DNA of 51,213 bases from Chara braunii (GCA_003427395.1 BFEA01000014.1:3487218-3538430); one strand, 5' to 3'. Counted from the first letter of the stretch, positions 18,807 to 28,782 are shown. Translations and numbers: made by a program. Notes: a model not told the origin generated them from the letters alone.

Positions 18807-19634
18807 CTAACGAGCACATTTCCTTACCTGCACGATGTCCCCCAATTTGTATTGGGGCCGTGGACCTGCGTTCCCGTTCCGGGCCTCGTAGCTCCAGACC
18901 TGTCGGTCGTGGGCCAACTTGGTCATTTTCTGGCGTTTTCGGGCTAGCATGGGGAGGGACCGTTCCATTAGCTCTAAGTGCCGCTTGGCCTTGTCCCGAA
19001 CCGTGACCCTTGTGGGCCGCCGGTTCAGCGTTGACTCATCGGGAAGGCTCGGTATTGAAACGCAAGCGATGCTATTGGTCCTTAATTGGAAGGGGCTCAG
19101 GCTCGTCGATTTGTGGGGCGTTCTGCGATGGACCGCCAGGATGTGGTCGACGATATCGGGCCAAGGCCTCGGATCGCGTGCCGCGATGTTTCGTCGCAGC
19201 GCTGTCTTTATCACCCTATTTGCGTTTTCTACCAGCCCGTTGGATTGTGACATGTGGGGCGCAGTATTCCGCACAGCGACACCGTGTATGACCAGATTCC
19301 TCAACACTTCCCCTCTGAACTCCGCCCCGTTATCGGTCAGGATCTCTTCTGTGTCCTGGTGCATCCCGAGAAAACGGTTAACATACCGCACGATTTCAGC
19401 GGCTTGCCGCGTGCAATATAGGTAGGCCTCGATCCATTTCGAAAAATGGTCGACAAACACCAACAGGATTGAATACTCACAACTATTAGGACCGGGGGGT
19501 ACCACAATATCGGTAGTATCCATGCTAACCCTTTGAAAAGGCCGCTCAATTACCGTCGACATTATCGATCTTGGTGGCTGAATCAGCGCCTTGTCAGCAA
19601 CACAGACTTGGTAGTTCGCGATGATGAATTTCAC
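18807..19634 (-). pseudogene. Ty3 integrase, catalytic core
   Basis: DDE integrase that inserts the cDNA. In the 275-codon ORF the catalytic triad is D39 (SMDTTD), D101 (ILTDNGAEF) and E136 (SNGLVEN); the last spacing is one residue shorter than the usual D-x35-E. PWPDIVDHILAVHRRTPHKS and SLSPFQL are typical of the C-terminal half of the core. The N-terminal HHCC domain lies partly upstream: HEETTTH ends the previous ORF, a TAG interrupts it at 19,692, and the first Cys of the CxxC is Tyr (NYQVC). The C-terminus keeps KLGDIVQVRK, the start of the SH3-like DNA-binding region, then stops. Confidence 0.92.
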
Positions 19635-19691
19635 ATCGTCCTGATTATTGGACCAGTACCATTCATTTTGGTCGATTGCTGACTCTGTAAT

Positions 19692-20279
19692 CTATACGGC
19701 AAAATGGGTAGTCGTTTCCTCGTGTGTCGTCTTCACCCAGTGATACCTCATGAACGGATGTGGTACAAACATCCAAATCCCACTACCGGACGTTTTCCGC
19801 TTTTCTAACCTGCCCTCGACCCATCGATAATCCCGAGCCCTTTCATTGGCCCTCCTCTGATCTTCCGTGGTGAAGCCCTGAAGGGGGTTACCCACTAAGG
19901 TAGCAATCAAAGCGATATCGGTCCATACTTCAACCCTTCTAAACTTCCGGGTTTTCTCCAACCCTTCTGACGTGGCATCCAAAAAGCGAGCCTCGGCCGG
20001 GATTTTGTTAACCCGACACAAGGGCCACAGCCACGGCTTATTGTCATTTTTGTATTGGATGCACGAGCCATGGGCTCGTGAGACGCACTGACGACAGTCT
20101 TCCCATTCCGCATAGCCTTCCCCGTTAGGACGCATGGAGACCGAGTACACGCGAGAGATTGCTTCGCAAAAATGACAAAATTTATCAGGCAGGGAAAGAA
20201 GAGATGAGGAGGAGAAGGGAGAAAGAGAGGTTACGGGATTACCTCCGTCACCCATTGCCACCGGCATGCTTCTTGCCAC
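19692..20279 (-). pseudogene. PHD-finger-like module between RNase H and integrase
   Basis: This segment, in a different frame from the RNase H ORF, contains FCHFC, then 23 residues, then DCRQC, four residues, H, two residues, C, fourteen residues, and WLWPLC (20,177-20,016). The spacing is C-x2-C-x23-C-x2-C-x4-H-x2-C-x14-[W]-x2-C. That is the C4HC3 pattern of a PHD finger, with the aromatic residue before the last pair, except that the seventh ligand Cys is Trp (one base from TGC). PHD fingers read histone H3 tails. After it come ERARDYRWVEGRLEKRK and VPHPFMRYHWVK, leading into the integrase zinc domain. It may be a chromatin-targeting module analogous to chromodomains. The alternative is an unrelated Cys/His cluster. 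Confidence 0.6.
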
Positions 20280-20769
20280 GTGGGAGAACTGCCACTTGCC
20301 CGTATTGAGGCCCGTTCTCTGGTTCTGACTCCTTCCACGGATTGATTTCCTCGCCCTTAGGTACTTCAGCGGGTCGATGCATACGTGTTAGTCCGTCCGC
20401 GTTGCCGTGTCTTTCCGTCTTTCGATGGATGATGTCGAAATCGTACTCCTGCAGACGTACCGCCCGACGTCCAATCATGCCCCTGTAATTAGTGAGCTTC
20501 TTTAAAGCCAGCAGGGGCTCGTGATCCGTCACGAGGCGGAACTTTTGTCCGTAAAGATACGGATGGAAGTGTTGGATTCCCCAGACTACTACATAGCATT
20601 CGCCTTGAGGTGCTGAATCGTTCCTCCGTTCGTCCGACACTGTTCGTGATGCATACTCGATGATGTGTTCGCGACCATCGTTCCCGTTCTGTACTAGAAT
20701 GGCGGAGATCGTTTCCGGTTGGCAGTCTGTTATAAGAATAAATTTCTTGGTGGGGTCCGGCCGGATCAA
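20248..20769 (-). pseudogene. Ty3 RNase H
   Basis: Degrades the RNA strand during reverse transcription. Typical Ty3 RNase H signposts in order: LITDCQPETISAILVQ (catalytic D15; TDAS is usual), IEYASRTVSDERRN, QGECYVVVWGIQHFHPYLYG (E57), LVTDHEPLLAL (D82) and RHGNADGLTRM (D124). It follows RT directly, separated by a stop near 20,815. After residue 130 comes a charged tail leading into the next frame. Confidence 0.9.
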
Positions 20770-20811
20770 AATTGGTGCAGTGGACAGGGCCTCCTTGAGT
20801 GCATCAAAGGC

Positions 20812-21537
20812 TTACCCGCACTCAAGGTCCCACTGCAGAGGCTGGTCCTTTCGAAGCAGGTTCGTAAGAGGCCGAGCAATCGCCGCAAAACCCTTGATAA
20901 AACGGCGATAGTACGATGCCAGGCCTAAGAAGGCTTGAACCTGCGCCAGCGACGTGGGAACTGGGGCTTCTTTTACGGCCACAACTTTCCTGGAATCCGG
21001 TCGCAGTCCTCCACATGTCACTACATACCCCAAGAACGAAATTTTCGAGAGGAAAAAATCGCTCTTCTCGAATGCAATCTTGAATCCAGCGTCTCGCAGT
21101 GCTCCCAACGTCCACTCAATGTGTTGTGCATGTCTGTGATACGTCTCCGAGTAGACAAGGATATCATCCATGTACACGATCATGCAGAAGTTGATCATTC
21201 CCTTAGTCAGCCGTGTCTTGTTGACGAAGTTCTGGAACCTTACGTTCATTGCTCGTTGAAACGTGGCAGGCGGGTTACAAATTCCCATCGGACATCGAAC
21301 CCACTGCCACGTGCCTTCAAACAATACGAAGGCTGTCTTTGGTCGATCTTCCTCCTTAACTAGAATGTGATGGAAGCCATGTCGAATATCAAACTTGCTA
21401 AAATAATTAGCACACCCAATCGCATCCAACAAATCATCAATCCGAGGGAGGGGATACACATCTTTAATCGTGATTTCATTCAGTTTGCGATAATTGATAC
21501 ATATGCGGATTGATCCGTTCTTCTTTGGTACTAACAC
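20812..21537 (-). pseudogene. Ty3 reverse transcriptase
   Basis: A 241-codon ORF beginning inside the RT domain: LVPKKNGSIRICINYRKLN, KDVYPLPRIDDLLD, YFSKFDIRHGFHHI (catalytic D50), QWVRCPMGICNPPATFQRAM, and VYMDDILVYSE (YMDD 122-125). It continues through the connection region (FLGYVVTCGGLRPD, FLGLASYYRRFI, QPLQWDLECG). The catalytic residues are intact. The preceding linker (22,126-21,638: IQHEMQTGNHSPIHCKPS) is in another frame and ends in a stop, so the polyprotein is broken just upstream of RT. Confidence 0.95.
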
Positions 21538-21637
21538 TATTAGAAATGACCATGGTCCAGTGGCAGGTTCGATCCAACCACTTGCTTCGAAATTCTCGAA
21601 TTCGTTCGAGAGCCTTTTTCCGTTCTGTCAGGGAATA

Positions 21638-22311
21638 TCAGGAAGGCTTGCAGTGAATTGGGGAATGATTTCCTGTCTGCATTTCGTGTTGAATGACCAA
21701 CGACAAGTCGATGTCAGTGTCCATTACACTAATCGCTCCCTTATACTCCGTCAGAATGTCCGCAATCAAACGATGAATCTCACCAGGTAAGAACTGTGGA
21801 ACATGTAACTCGAAAAGCTTATCCCAGATCTGTACGTCGATCTCCTTTGTGTGCGCTTGTTTTGCCACATCGGGTGGTGGCGCCGAGATAAACGAATGGT
21901 CCGATCGCCAAGAGAACACCATGGCCATCATCTGGGCGTCTTCCTCCCGGATGGCCACGTGTCCTTCCGGGGTGATTCCATGGCAGATATCTTGCCATGG
22001 TACGGTTTTAGTCGCGATCTTAACTCCAAGCTCGTCTGATTCAACCTCGAAACGCCTAGGGGGTTCCAAAGAACTGGCTTCCGCCCCCAAGCGTAACAGT
22101 CGTAGTTCTTTTGCGGGTGATAGCAAGGATCGTGATAGATCCGTGATGTCGCAAAAAACTCTCTTATCGTTATATCGTGCGAGAAGAGGGGCCGTTCCTT
22201 CGTACAGGGTCCGAGGGGTTCCAGAGCATCGACCATCCTCGAGATCTGTACGAGGGGTTCACCCAAAATCATTGCCTGGGTCCTTTGTTCATTCCGAGTA
22301 GTTAGATGCAT
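21638..22311 (-). pseudogene. Ty3 pol linker upstream of RT
   Basis: Two overlapping frames (22,311-21,928 and 22,126-21,638) encode the protease-RT spacer. It ends with DIDLSLVIQHEMQTG and PIHCKPS, the usual lead-in to RT. One frameshift between them and a stop at 21,638 break it. Confidence 0.65.
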
Positions 22312-22439
22312 CGTTCTTGCGATTGTTCTGGGTGGAGGATAGTAAACACGCTATCGTACTAGTTTTAAAATTTACGGATCATTTTCGTCACTGTTATCCG
22401 TATCTTTCGATGATGGCTCATCGTCTGCGAAGTTTTTCT

Positions 22440-22990
22440 AGGTGATCATGCGAAGAGTTCCCGTTATCATCGGACAACAGAAAAATTCCCACGAGAAATG
22501 AAAGTTGAGAAAACATTCCATAAAAAAAAAATCCTTCATATTTATAAATTATCATTCCTGGACCAATGTTCGTCAAATTCTAAAATTTCCAGTTTTATTT
22601 GAGAAGTTCCCGTCTAAATATGAGTTTTCGCTTCCAACTACGTCTATTTGTTCAAGATGGAATGGAAGTCTGAACGAGTTTATGAAATGTTTTAATTAAA
22701 ATTTCATTGTACTACAACAAATGTCTTATAATTTGGATTGGAGTAACATATTTATGACTGAAAATCCTTACTTAGAATGAGAGTCCAATTACAATATTTC
22801 ATGAACTCGTTCAGACTTTCATTTCATCTCTAGCATGCAGTCCAAATAAGAAGGGATACCCTATTCCTGGAATGAAAGTTTGGAAGTAAGATGAAAATTT
22901 TTAAAATTGGAATGACATTTTTAAAGATGGAATGAAAATTTAAAATTTAGATTGTAATTTTACGATAGAATGATTATTTAATTATAGGAA
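22440..22990. mobile_element. AT-rich foldback insertion inside the Ty3 pol region
   Basis: Base composition changes abruptly to AT-rich with no coding signal. About 39 bases at 22,656-22,694 (GGAATGGAAGTCTGAACGAG and on) are inverted at 22,793-22,832 (CTCGTTCAGACTTTCATTTC). Many GGAATGA / TCATTCC motifs lie on both sides in opposite orientation, suggesting an even larger foldback. It separates protease from the RT linker. Ends and duplication are not resolved. Confidence 0.55.
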
Positions 22991-23099
22991 AATTTTTCGT
23001 TGGAGAAACTCGCGGGACTGCGTTGATGGTAGTACGAAGAGTCATCCTCATAGGTACAACATAGGGTTTTCGTCCCGTATTTCAGAGGATGATTGACCG

Positions 23100-23465
23100 T
23101 CACTCGAAATCGAGGTTTGCTCGTAACGCTACAAGAGCGGGAAGGCCGAAAATGACATCGTAGGTATTTACGTCTAATACTACGACATCTCCCAGCGCAT
23201 GCACCTTCCCTAATCGAAAAGCAACATTGGTCATTCTTCCCACTGTCTTGATTTTTTCTTCGTCTGCCGAAACGAGCTGATCGTTTTCCGCAAGCATAAT
23301 TAGATCGTTTTTCCTACCTGCCCTCTCAACTACTCGCAGCGAAATAGCCAGAACAGCAACTCCTGAATCAATGATTGCATTGTATGGAATTCCCCATATT
23401 TCAATGTCGCATTCCGCAGATTTCCAAGGGATGGGTTTAATCCGTAGGAAACAATCATCTTTCAT
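23100..23465 (-). pseudogene. Ty3 aspartic protease
   Basis: Processes the polyprotein. IWGIPYNAIIDSGVAVLAIS carries the active-site D33-S34-G35 (DSG rather than DTG). NTYDVIFGLPALVALRANLD near 100-120 fits the C-terminal hydrophobic-Gly motif (ILG-type). In the same frame upstream, after stops, comes the gag-protease spacer. Confidence 0.8.
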
Positions 23466-23531
23466 GATTAAGCCTATTCGTATTGGATCCGAAGTGCCAA
23501 CCGTATTTTCATCTAGCGTGAGATTTTTAGC

Positions 23532-23969
23532 CTACACGTTCGTTGTTCGGACGATGGCGAATCGTTTTTGATTCGCCTTACAGTGTTGTAACATTCGCTC
23601 ATTAGCTTGTTCAGAGATCGAAGACAGATGGCCGATCGGAAGTGGAATCTGATGGTCCAAAGCCCGGATGATGTTCAACACATCGATTTCCCCAGTAACG
23701 AAGGTGGGTCCTCCCGACTCCATCTCTCCTGGAGAAGGTCGCCACTCCGCCACTTCTTTCTGTTCCGGCGCCGGTCTGATCGTTCCAATCATTCCAAGCC
23801 CCGGATAACGAAGCGACACGTATTGGTCCAAGGGGATGAGCTCAACAGCCTCTTCCGTGGTTGCTAACGTACTTCCTCTACCTTTTATTTCCTCCATCTG
23901 GGCCAGACATAAATCCCCTGTTCTCAAACTTAATTTGCAACGCGGCCAGTTCAGCTTTTGCCCTCGCAA
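23532..23969 (-). pseudogene. Ty3 gag-protease spacer
   Basis: An ORF of 145 codons with VLNIIRALDHQIPLPIGHLS and ANERMLQHCKANQKRFA, the sort of segment that precedes the protease in Ty3 polyproteins. It is shifted against the end of gag (frame change near 23,895). No CCHC knuckle is seen in gag or here. Confidence 0.6.
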
Positions 23970-24561
23970 GTTCGGACGAATCCCCTTCCTTAAGATAGTC
24001 TTCTCCTTTCAGGAAGTTTGCCGCAAACTTTCGTTCCATCTACTCTGCAGCGCCCATAATCTGTTGCAGCGTATGATTGATGGGGGAGAACTGCTTTCGC
24101 AGCTTCGCCCTTATCGTTCGGCTGCGAAGTCCATCAATAAACAAATCTCTCCCGACTTGTTCGCCCCGCTCAGTTTTCACAAATATTCGGTAAAATCCGT
24201 TTCGATATTCCGCGATAGATTCAAGAGGTTTTTGCACCCGATCTTTGATTATGAAAAGTGCTTTCTCTGGATGGACATAGTCGAATGGATTCAGGAAGTC
24301 TCGCTCGAAGGTCGGAAGATCCACCCATACATAGGTACTAAACCAATGATGAGCGTCTCCTCCTAATCGGACGGGAATATTTACATGAGCTTCGTTATCA
24401 TCATACTGATGTGCCCGGAGCGTGGCCAACCATGCCCCAACAAGATGATGTGCGGGGTCAAACAGATAGAAATCAGGTGGCGTCATGGGAGCCCATGCTC
24501 GTGGGGCGGGTTAATTAGGATTTGGTTGTTGATTCTGCTGCGGATTCGGATTAGCGTTCAT
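23895..24561 (-). pseudogene. Ty3 gag (capsid)
   Basis: The ATG at 24,561-24,559 begins MNANPNPQQNQQPNPN, then a TAA, and the same frame continues as the main ORF 24,486-24,040 (DFYLFDPAHHLVGAWLATLR, HHWFSTYVWVDLPTFERDFL, PLESIAEYRNGFYRIF, LFIDGLRSRTIRAKL). This is the Retrotrans_gag fold layout, including W...F...F and the IAEY..F segment. A TAG at 24,040 interrupts it, and FAANFLKGEDYLKEG continues in frame. Two stops plus a frameshift at the end. Confidence 0.88.
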
Positions 24562-24701
24562 GTTGGCTGCCCGTCGATTAACCGATCTGCTTCGGGTGAT
24601 GACGGGGTCGCGTCTATGCGTGTTCCGGGGTCGAGGTCGCCCTCGGTTAGCCAGATCGCTCAATTATCGTGTTGTTAGTCCTAACAACCCGGCCACGTGT
24701 C

Positions 24702-24715
24702 GAGCTCTGATACCA
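24702..24715 (-). other. Primer binding site, initiator Met tRNA
   Basis: The minus strand reads TGGTATCAGAGCTC directly after the 5' LTR. TGGTATCAGAGC is the classic plant retrotransposon PBS complementary to the 3' end of tRNA-iMet. Confidence 0.9.
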
Positions 24716-27160
24716 ACCTCACGCCCAGCGCGACTTCCTGATCGGAGTAGAATGGGGGCCTGGAAGTGCGGAAAAGAGTGTGCCAAGGATTTTTGGGAAA
24801 GTGGGGGTGAAGTCCCAACTCAGAATTGAGATATCCTGTGGCAGAGTTGTTCGGGGGCACGGGTGCAATTTGGCAGAGAGGGCGGACCACTTCTGGTCAT
24901 AAGGCAGATGGCATGCGCGGGTCACTTATGGTCGTGCGATCCATCTGTGTTGAGGACGGCGGTTCATCGGAAGATCCCTTCGGGGTGGGTGTGATCCTGA
25001 TGAGTCCGCTCGTCGGTTATCGCCATGTGGCGCCGGTTGTCGTACGTTCAGGTTGGGCCCTCGCGGTCCCGAGGCTCTCTGGTTGCCGCGTTGTCGGCAA
25101 TTTCCGCAGGGCGTGCTGGGCCAGTAGGGGGCTATTGCTTTCCACGGGATGACCCTGAGTTGGTGATACAGTAGAAGAAGGCGGAAGAAAGGGTAGTTAG
25201 TGGAGATAACGACAAAGCCGGGGGAAATAAAGTAGTAAGTGTGGTCCTCGGTGGGGAAATCAGAACATCGTGGATCGCTGGTTGTGGCACAGTGGAACTC
25301 CCTAGGACACAGTCGGTTTTCAGTTAGGCAGGGGAACCTCTGTCGGAGGCACTCCTCAATCCAAGGAGTGAAGTACTCCGGATCGTATGACGAATCTGAG
25401 CTCCTGGAGCGCGTCATTACGTCATCGTGGAGCCGCGAAAGTCCTAAGGACGTGTCCTCATCGACTGCGATCACCGCTTGTGAATACGTGCAGGCTGCGC
25501 GAGGCGCGCTTACACGTGTTCATACGGGATGATTGTTTCGTTGCTGACGCGGAAGGGCCACATCCAATCACGCAATATCCCCGTAATCGTCAAGTTTGTG
25601 AGTCGACGCGGGGGAACTCGTGTAAGTGCGCAGATCATATCGTACCTACGCGCGCCCCTGCGCGGCGTTCGCTGGTTTTCTGGGCAACCAGTTATCCGAT
25701 CACCTAATCATACCGTAATTTCTGAGTATGCAAGATGCAACAACCACAAAAACTCGATCAGAAGATAAGCAAAAATGGAAACAACATTGATGACTACGCA
25801 AAATTCCTACCTTATTCACGAATGCATCAAGATGGTAAGCAAAGGCAAGGATCATGTAGAAAGACAAGTAAACAGACACGACATCCATTCATCCATTCGC
25901 ACACCATATCCGAGATGGAAATAACAAAGACGAGTATGGATGATAGAAAACCAAGCCAAGATTCCAAAAACAAAAACGGGCGAATCGCCCTGATCCGAAA
26001 TCAAATTTATATACACCAGCAGAGAGGGAGAAAAAACAAAAGAAACAGCAAATCCACGTCCATCGACCTCAACTCCCTCTTCCTCTCTCTCTCTCTCTCT
26101 CCGATGCGGACATTCCGTCGTCACGCACCAACCCACGAAGCCATCACCCCGCTTAGTCCTCCCGCACCCATCAGGTTCGCCCGTGCCCACAGTCCGTCGT
26201 TGCTCGCGTCAACCCCGCGCGTTTGGCACCAGCTCGTCGGGTCGCCCGACTCCCACTTCAACTCACCTCTTACTTTGCTCGTGAGCCGACCCTTCTTGAT
26301 CACGCTTCCCTGAGTTTCCACTTAGCTGGTTAAGAGAGCTAACTAATTGCACAGCCGGAATTTATAACTATGATGCATGCGCAAAGAACACGGAATTACA
26401 AGGACTTACTAGAAAGAAGATTAGAGAGGGAGCGCCTGCGTTTTGCATGACCAGGCCGCGGCGTGGGGGACTTTGCCCCTCTCCACGCATCGATCCGATA
26501 GGGCAGCCCGCGGGCGTGCTAGACATCAGAAGAAGAAAGCGAAGGCGGGAAAGACGAAGCACAAGAAGAAAGATACATGTACAATGGCGCCTGCCCGAAA
26601 TTACAATTATATACACGATTAAAGGCGTGGACTAATCAGAGTTTTGTTGCAACTGCGCGAAGAAGCGCGTAAGAAAAAAGCGCTGCACGACCCAGAGGAA
26701 ATTCCTAATTACAAAATCCATAAATTTCTATCTAACAAAAAAGGCGGGAAGCACAAATTACGAAAGGAAAGTCCGAAATTCCGAGAGCCATCGGGGCTCG
26801 AGAAGATTCGAAAAAGAATTCGAAAAAGAAAATTCAAAAATAACAAAGCAAATTCCACGCGATGTCTGTGCCTAAAAGGTCCGAGCTCGAATAAAAAAGG
26901 AAGCGACGTCAACATTTATTAATCGCACGTATGACAGCGCGCCAGCCATCCAACCAACCAATCGACCGATCGTCCCGGGACATGCCCAGTTCCGAACTCA
27001 ACCATCGAAAAAGGAAACGACGAAAAAAACAAAGAAGCAGGGACACCAATGCAATTTCCTTTCTATCCCGATCTCCCATAATAGGCCCATTCCTCCCAGC
27101 TAAGGACCCCTCATCGCTATTGCGCAGGAAATCGCGCGGTGCGGAAATCGGTTTGTCACA
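24716..27160 (-). repeat. 5' LTR of the Ty3 element (right copy)
   Basis: 2.45 kb, colinear with 14,230-16,250 and retaining about 430 bp (26,370-26,805) absent there. The end next to the PBS lacks the last dozen bases (CCCCAGTG-type terminus) present in the other LTR, so it is slightly eroded. The candidate TATATAAA is at 26,013-26,006. Confidence 0.88.
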
Positions 27161-27164
27161 ACAA

Positions 27165-27672
27165 GGTAGTATGGGCAGCGACACTACGGAGGCAGTGTGA
27201 GTGCTACCGACAGTGGTGAGAATGCTCTCCTTACTTATAGTTAGCATAATTAGGGTAGGAAGCAAGTGATCTTGGTCCATTGATTGATATTATCCCTGAA
27301 GATCCAAGGGTGCGTGGTGGGAAACCAGTCTTGGCGGTTCAACCTTCCTTGACTTTACAGATCCGTACTTGGTCTCTTTTCTGTAAGATCTTGAAGCTAA
27401 GTTGGGTAAGGCTCCCAGAGAGATTAGCAGGAGATCCGGGATATGAATTCCTCAGTAGTTCTTGACTGGTTTGCTCCCCCTTTTGAGTCCTAAAAGTTTT
27501 GCTCCAGTTGCTCACTTTCTTTGTAGTTGCAGACCAGCGGACGCTAGACCCGGTTTCCAGCACAAGCTTCACTACCGCGTTGAGATGTTGAGGGATTCCC
27601 GACCTCATTCATTTACTTTTATAATATAAGCTGCAATTAAAAAAAAATAGAAATAAAAATAAATAAATAAAC
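27165..27672 (+). mobile_element. Right half of the Ty3 target, ending in a LINE-like A-rich tail
   Basis: It continues the sequence broken at 14,229 and ends with GGACGCTAGACCCGG, GATTCCCGACCTC and an A-rich tail with T interruptions (27,635-27,671). The GGACGCT.GACCCGGTT block recurs just before the A tail at 30,008-30,030, and the tail resembles the LINE tail at 13,158. This is most likely the 3' UTR of a second, 5'-truncated LINE into which the Ty3 element jumped. Confidence 0.6.
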
Positions 27673-27714
27673 ATTGTATATGAAAAAAAAAAAAAAAAAA
27701 AAACATTGTATACG
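27673..27714 (+). mobile_element. Poly(A)-only insertion next to the U6 copy
   Basis: ATTGTATATG (27,673-27,682), 21 A and a C, then ATTGTATACG (27,705-27,714). The right repeat is also the left target duplication of the U6 retrocopy. Confidence 0.65.
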
Positions 27715-27826
27715 GTTCTTTGGGACATCCGTTAAAATTGGAACGATATAGAGAAAGAAGATTAGCATGGCCCTTGCGCAAGGATGGCACGCATAAATCG
27801 AGAATATTCAAAAAAAAAAAAAAAAA
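27715..27826 (+). pseudogene. Full-length U6 snRNA retropseudogene with poly(A) tail
   Basis: Starts GTTCTTTGGGACATCCG (5' stem-loop and plant-type CATCCG), then TTAAAATTGGAACGATATAG, AGATTAGCATGGCCC, TTGCGCAAGGATGGCACGC, ATAAATCGAGAATATTC, followed by A17. It covers essentially the whole RNA with a 3-base insertion (GAGAAAGAAG). Perfect 10-bp duplications, ATTGTATACG, lie at 27,705-27,714 and 27,829-27,838. A poly(A) tail plus TSD means reverse transcription of a U6 RNA by LINE machinery. There is no upstream promoter element in place, so it is not expected to be a working gene. Confidence 0.93.
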
Positions 27827-27845
27827 GGATTGTATACGTAGGAGG

Positions 27846-28161
27846 AAAGGTCTCACTAGCAAAAAGGATTGCATTCGACACCTGGGGCCAAGTCCCACTA
27901 GCAGCGTTGAGCTACCTTAACGCCTGAATCTGGACGTGTTTGTAGAGACGTGCAGTTCATGAAACTCAACACCATTTTTGCACATCTCGGCAAAAGCGTC
28001 CAGATTCAGGCGTTGAGGTAGCTCAACGCTGCTAGCGGGACTTGCCTCCTGAATCTGGACGGGTTTGTGGACAGAGGCGCAAAATAGCCATTAATCTGTT
28101 TTTTCCTGCATCTCTGCCTAAAAAACCATCCAGATCCAGTCCTCAGTGGGACGTCGCCCCC
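27846..28161. mobile_element. Hairpin MITE H3, interrupted by a second copy of its family
   Basis: The left arm (GGTCTCACTAGCAAAAAGGATTG, up to GACACCT) and the rest (CCTGAATCTGGACGGGTTTG ... CCAGATCCAGTCCTCAGTGGGACG) form one hairpin element of the same family as 3896-4067. Element H2 splits it in the arm. Confidence 0.65.
27884..28047. mobile_element. Hairpin MITE H2 nested in H3
   Basis: The arms are about 52 bp and almost perfect: GGGGCCAAGTCCC, ACTAGCAGCGTTGAGCTACC, TTAACGCCTGAATCTGGACG on the left, reverse-complemented on the right (28,000-28,047). CCT lies on each side (27,881-27,883 and 28,048-28,050). With the element removed, the host reads GACACCTGAATCTGGAC, matching GCCTGAATCTGGAC of H1. 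This shows a clean insertion with a 3-bp duplication. Confidence 0.8.
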
Positions 28162-28200
28162 GTTCAAGTGCCACTTGCGGTCTTCAACCGAATAGTAGCA

Positions 28201-28250
28201 CCTTTTTTTTTTTCTTTTTTTTTTTTTTTTTCTTTTTTTTTCCTTTTAAA
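28201..28250. repeat. T-rich tract
   Basis: A T run of about 47 bases with C interruptions, followed by CCTTTTAAAAA. Probably another retroposon tail on the minus strand; no duplication found. Confidence 0.6.
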
Positions 28251-28259
28251 AATCAAACC

Positions 28260-28782
28260 GACGAAGGGCAGTGCGTTAGCGCTAAGGAGTCACCCCAGTG
28301 GCAGGGTTCGGCGTTGGGGGATCGCTCACGGGGCTGACAAATTCTGTCTGCTTCGATTGCCAAAACTTGGCGCTGGGGTGACCATGGCGGCGCATGGAAG
28401 AACACTAGGGTGTTAGGAGTGTGTGTCGAGGGAGCAGTGATACACTCCTTGTCGTTGCTGGTCTCACTTGACTTCTGTCAGGAATCCTAGTTCGGTGGAG
28501 GAAGGAGAGCGTAATATGTGTGGGCCATCGGCGGGTGGGATCCGGACACTGCACCATACCTGACGAGACCGATCAGGAATTCTGCCCCTCGATCTTTGAT
28601 ATGGAGGTTTTTGGGGGGGTCTCCTGCCCTGCCATTGTTGTCAGAGTCAGCCCACGAAGGTGACGAAGATAGGAGCTACGGGAGATTGCTGGACTTCTTA
28701 TGTTCGCTGCGCAGTCGGGGTACGTGGGGATTTCGTTTACGATCTCCAGCCAGAGCGCACATCGACTTTGTGGATTAGGGTC

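Larger units (their letters stand above)
14230..27160 (-). mobile_element. Ty3/gypsy LTR retrotransposon, decayed, with PHD-like module
   Basis: A 12.9-kb element read right to left. LTR ends are TGTGAC...GTCACA, with ACAA on both sides (14,226-14,229; 27,161-27,164). Order on the minus strand: 5' LTR (24,716-27,160), Met-tRNA PBS, gag, aspartic protease, RT, RNase H, PHD-like finger, integrase, acidic accessory ORF, 3' LTR (14,230-16,250). The integrase lies after RT/RNase H, which is the Ty3 order. By eye the LTRs differ by roughly 5-10% plus a deletion of about 430 bp, and most domains have stops or frameshifts, so it is an old dead copy. I see no chromodomain after the integrase. Confidence 0.92.

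Noticed and set aside
18807-18900. A chromodomain at the integrase C-terminus
   Set aside because: The ORF ends soon after KLGDIVQVRK and no aromatic-cage pattern is seen in the following frames.
27715-27826. A functional U6 snRNA gene
   Set aside because: It has a poly(A) tail instead of a T-run terminator, flanking target duplications, and no plant USE/TATA upstream. It is a retropseudogene.
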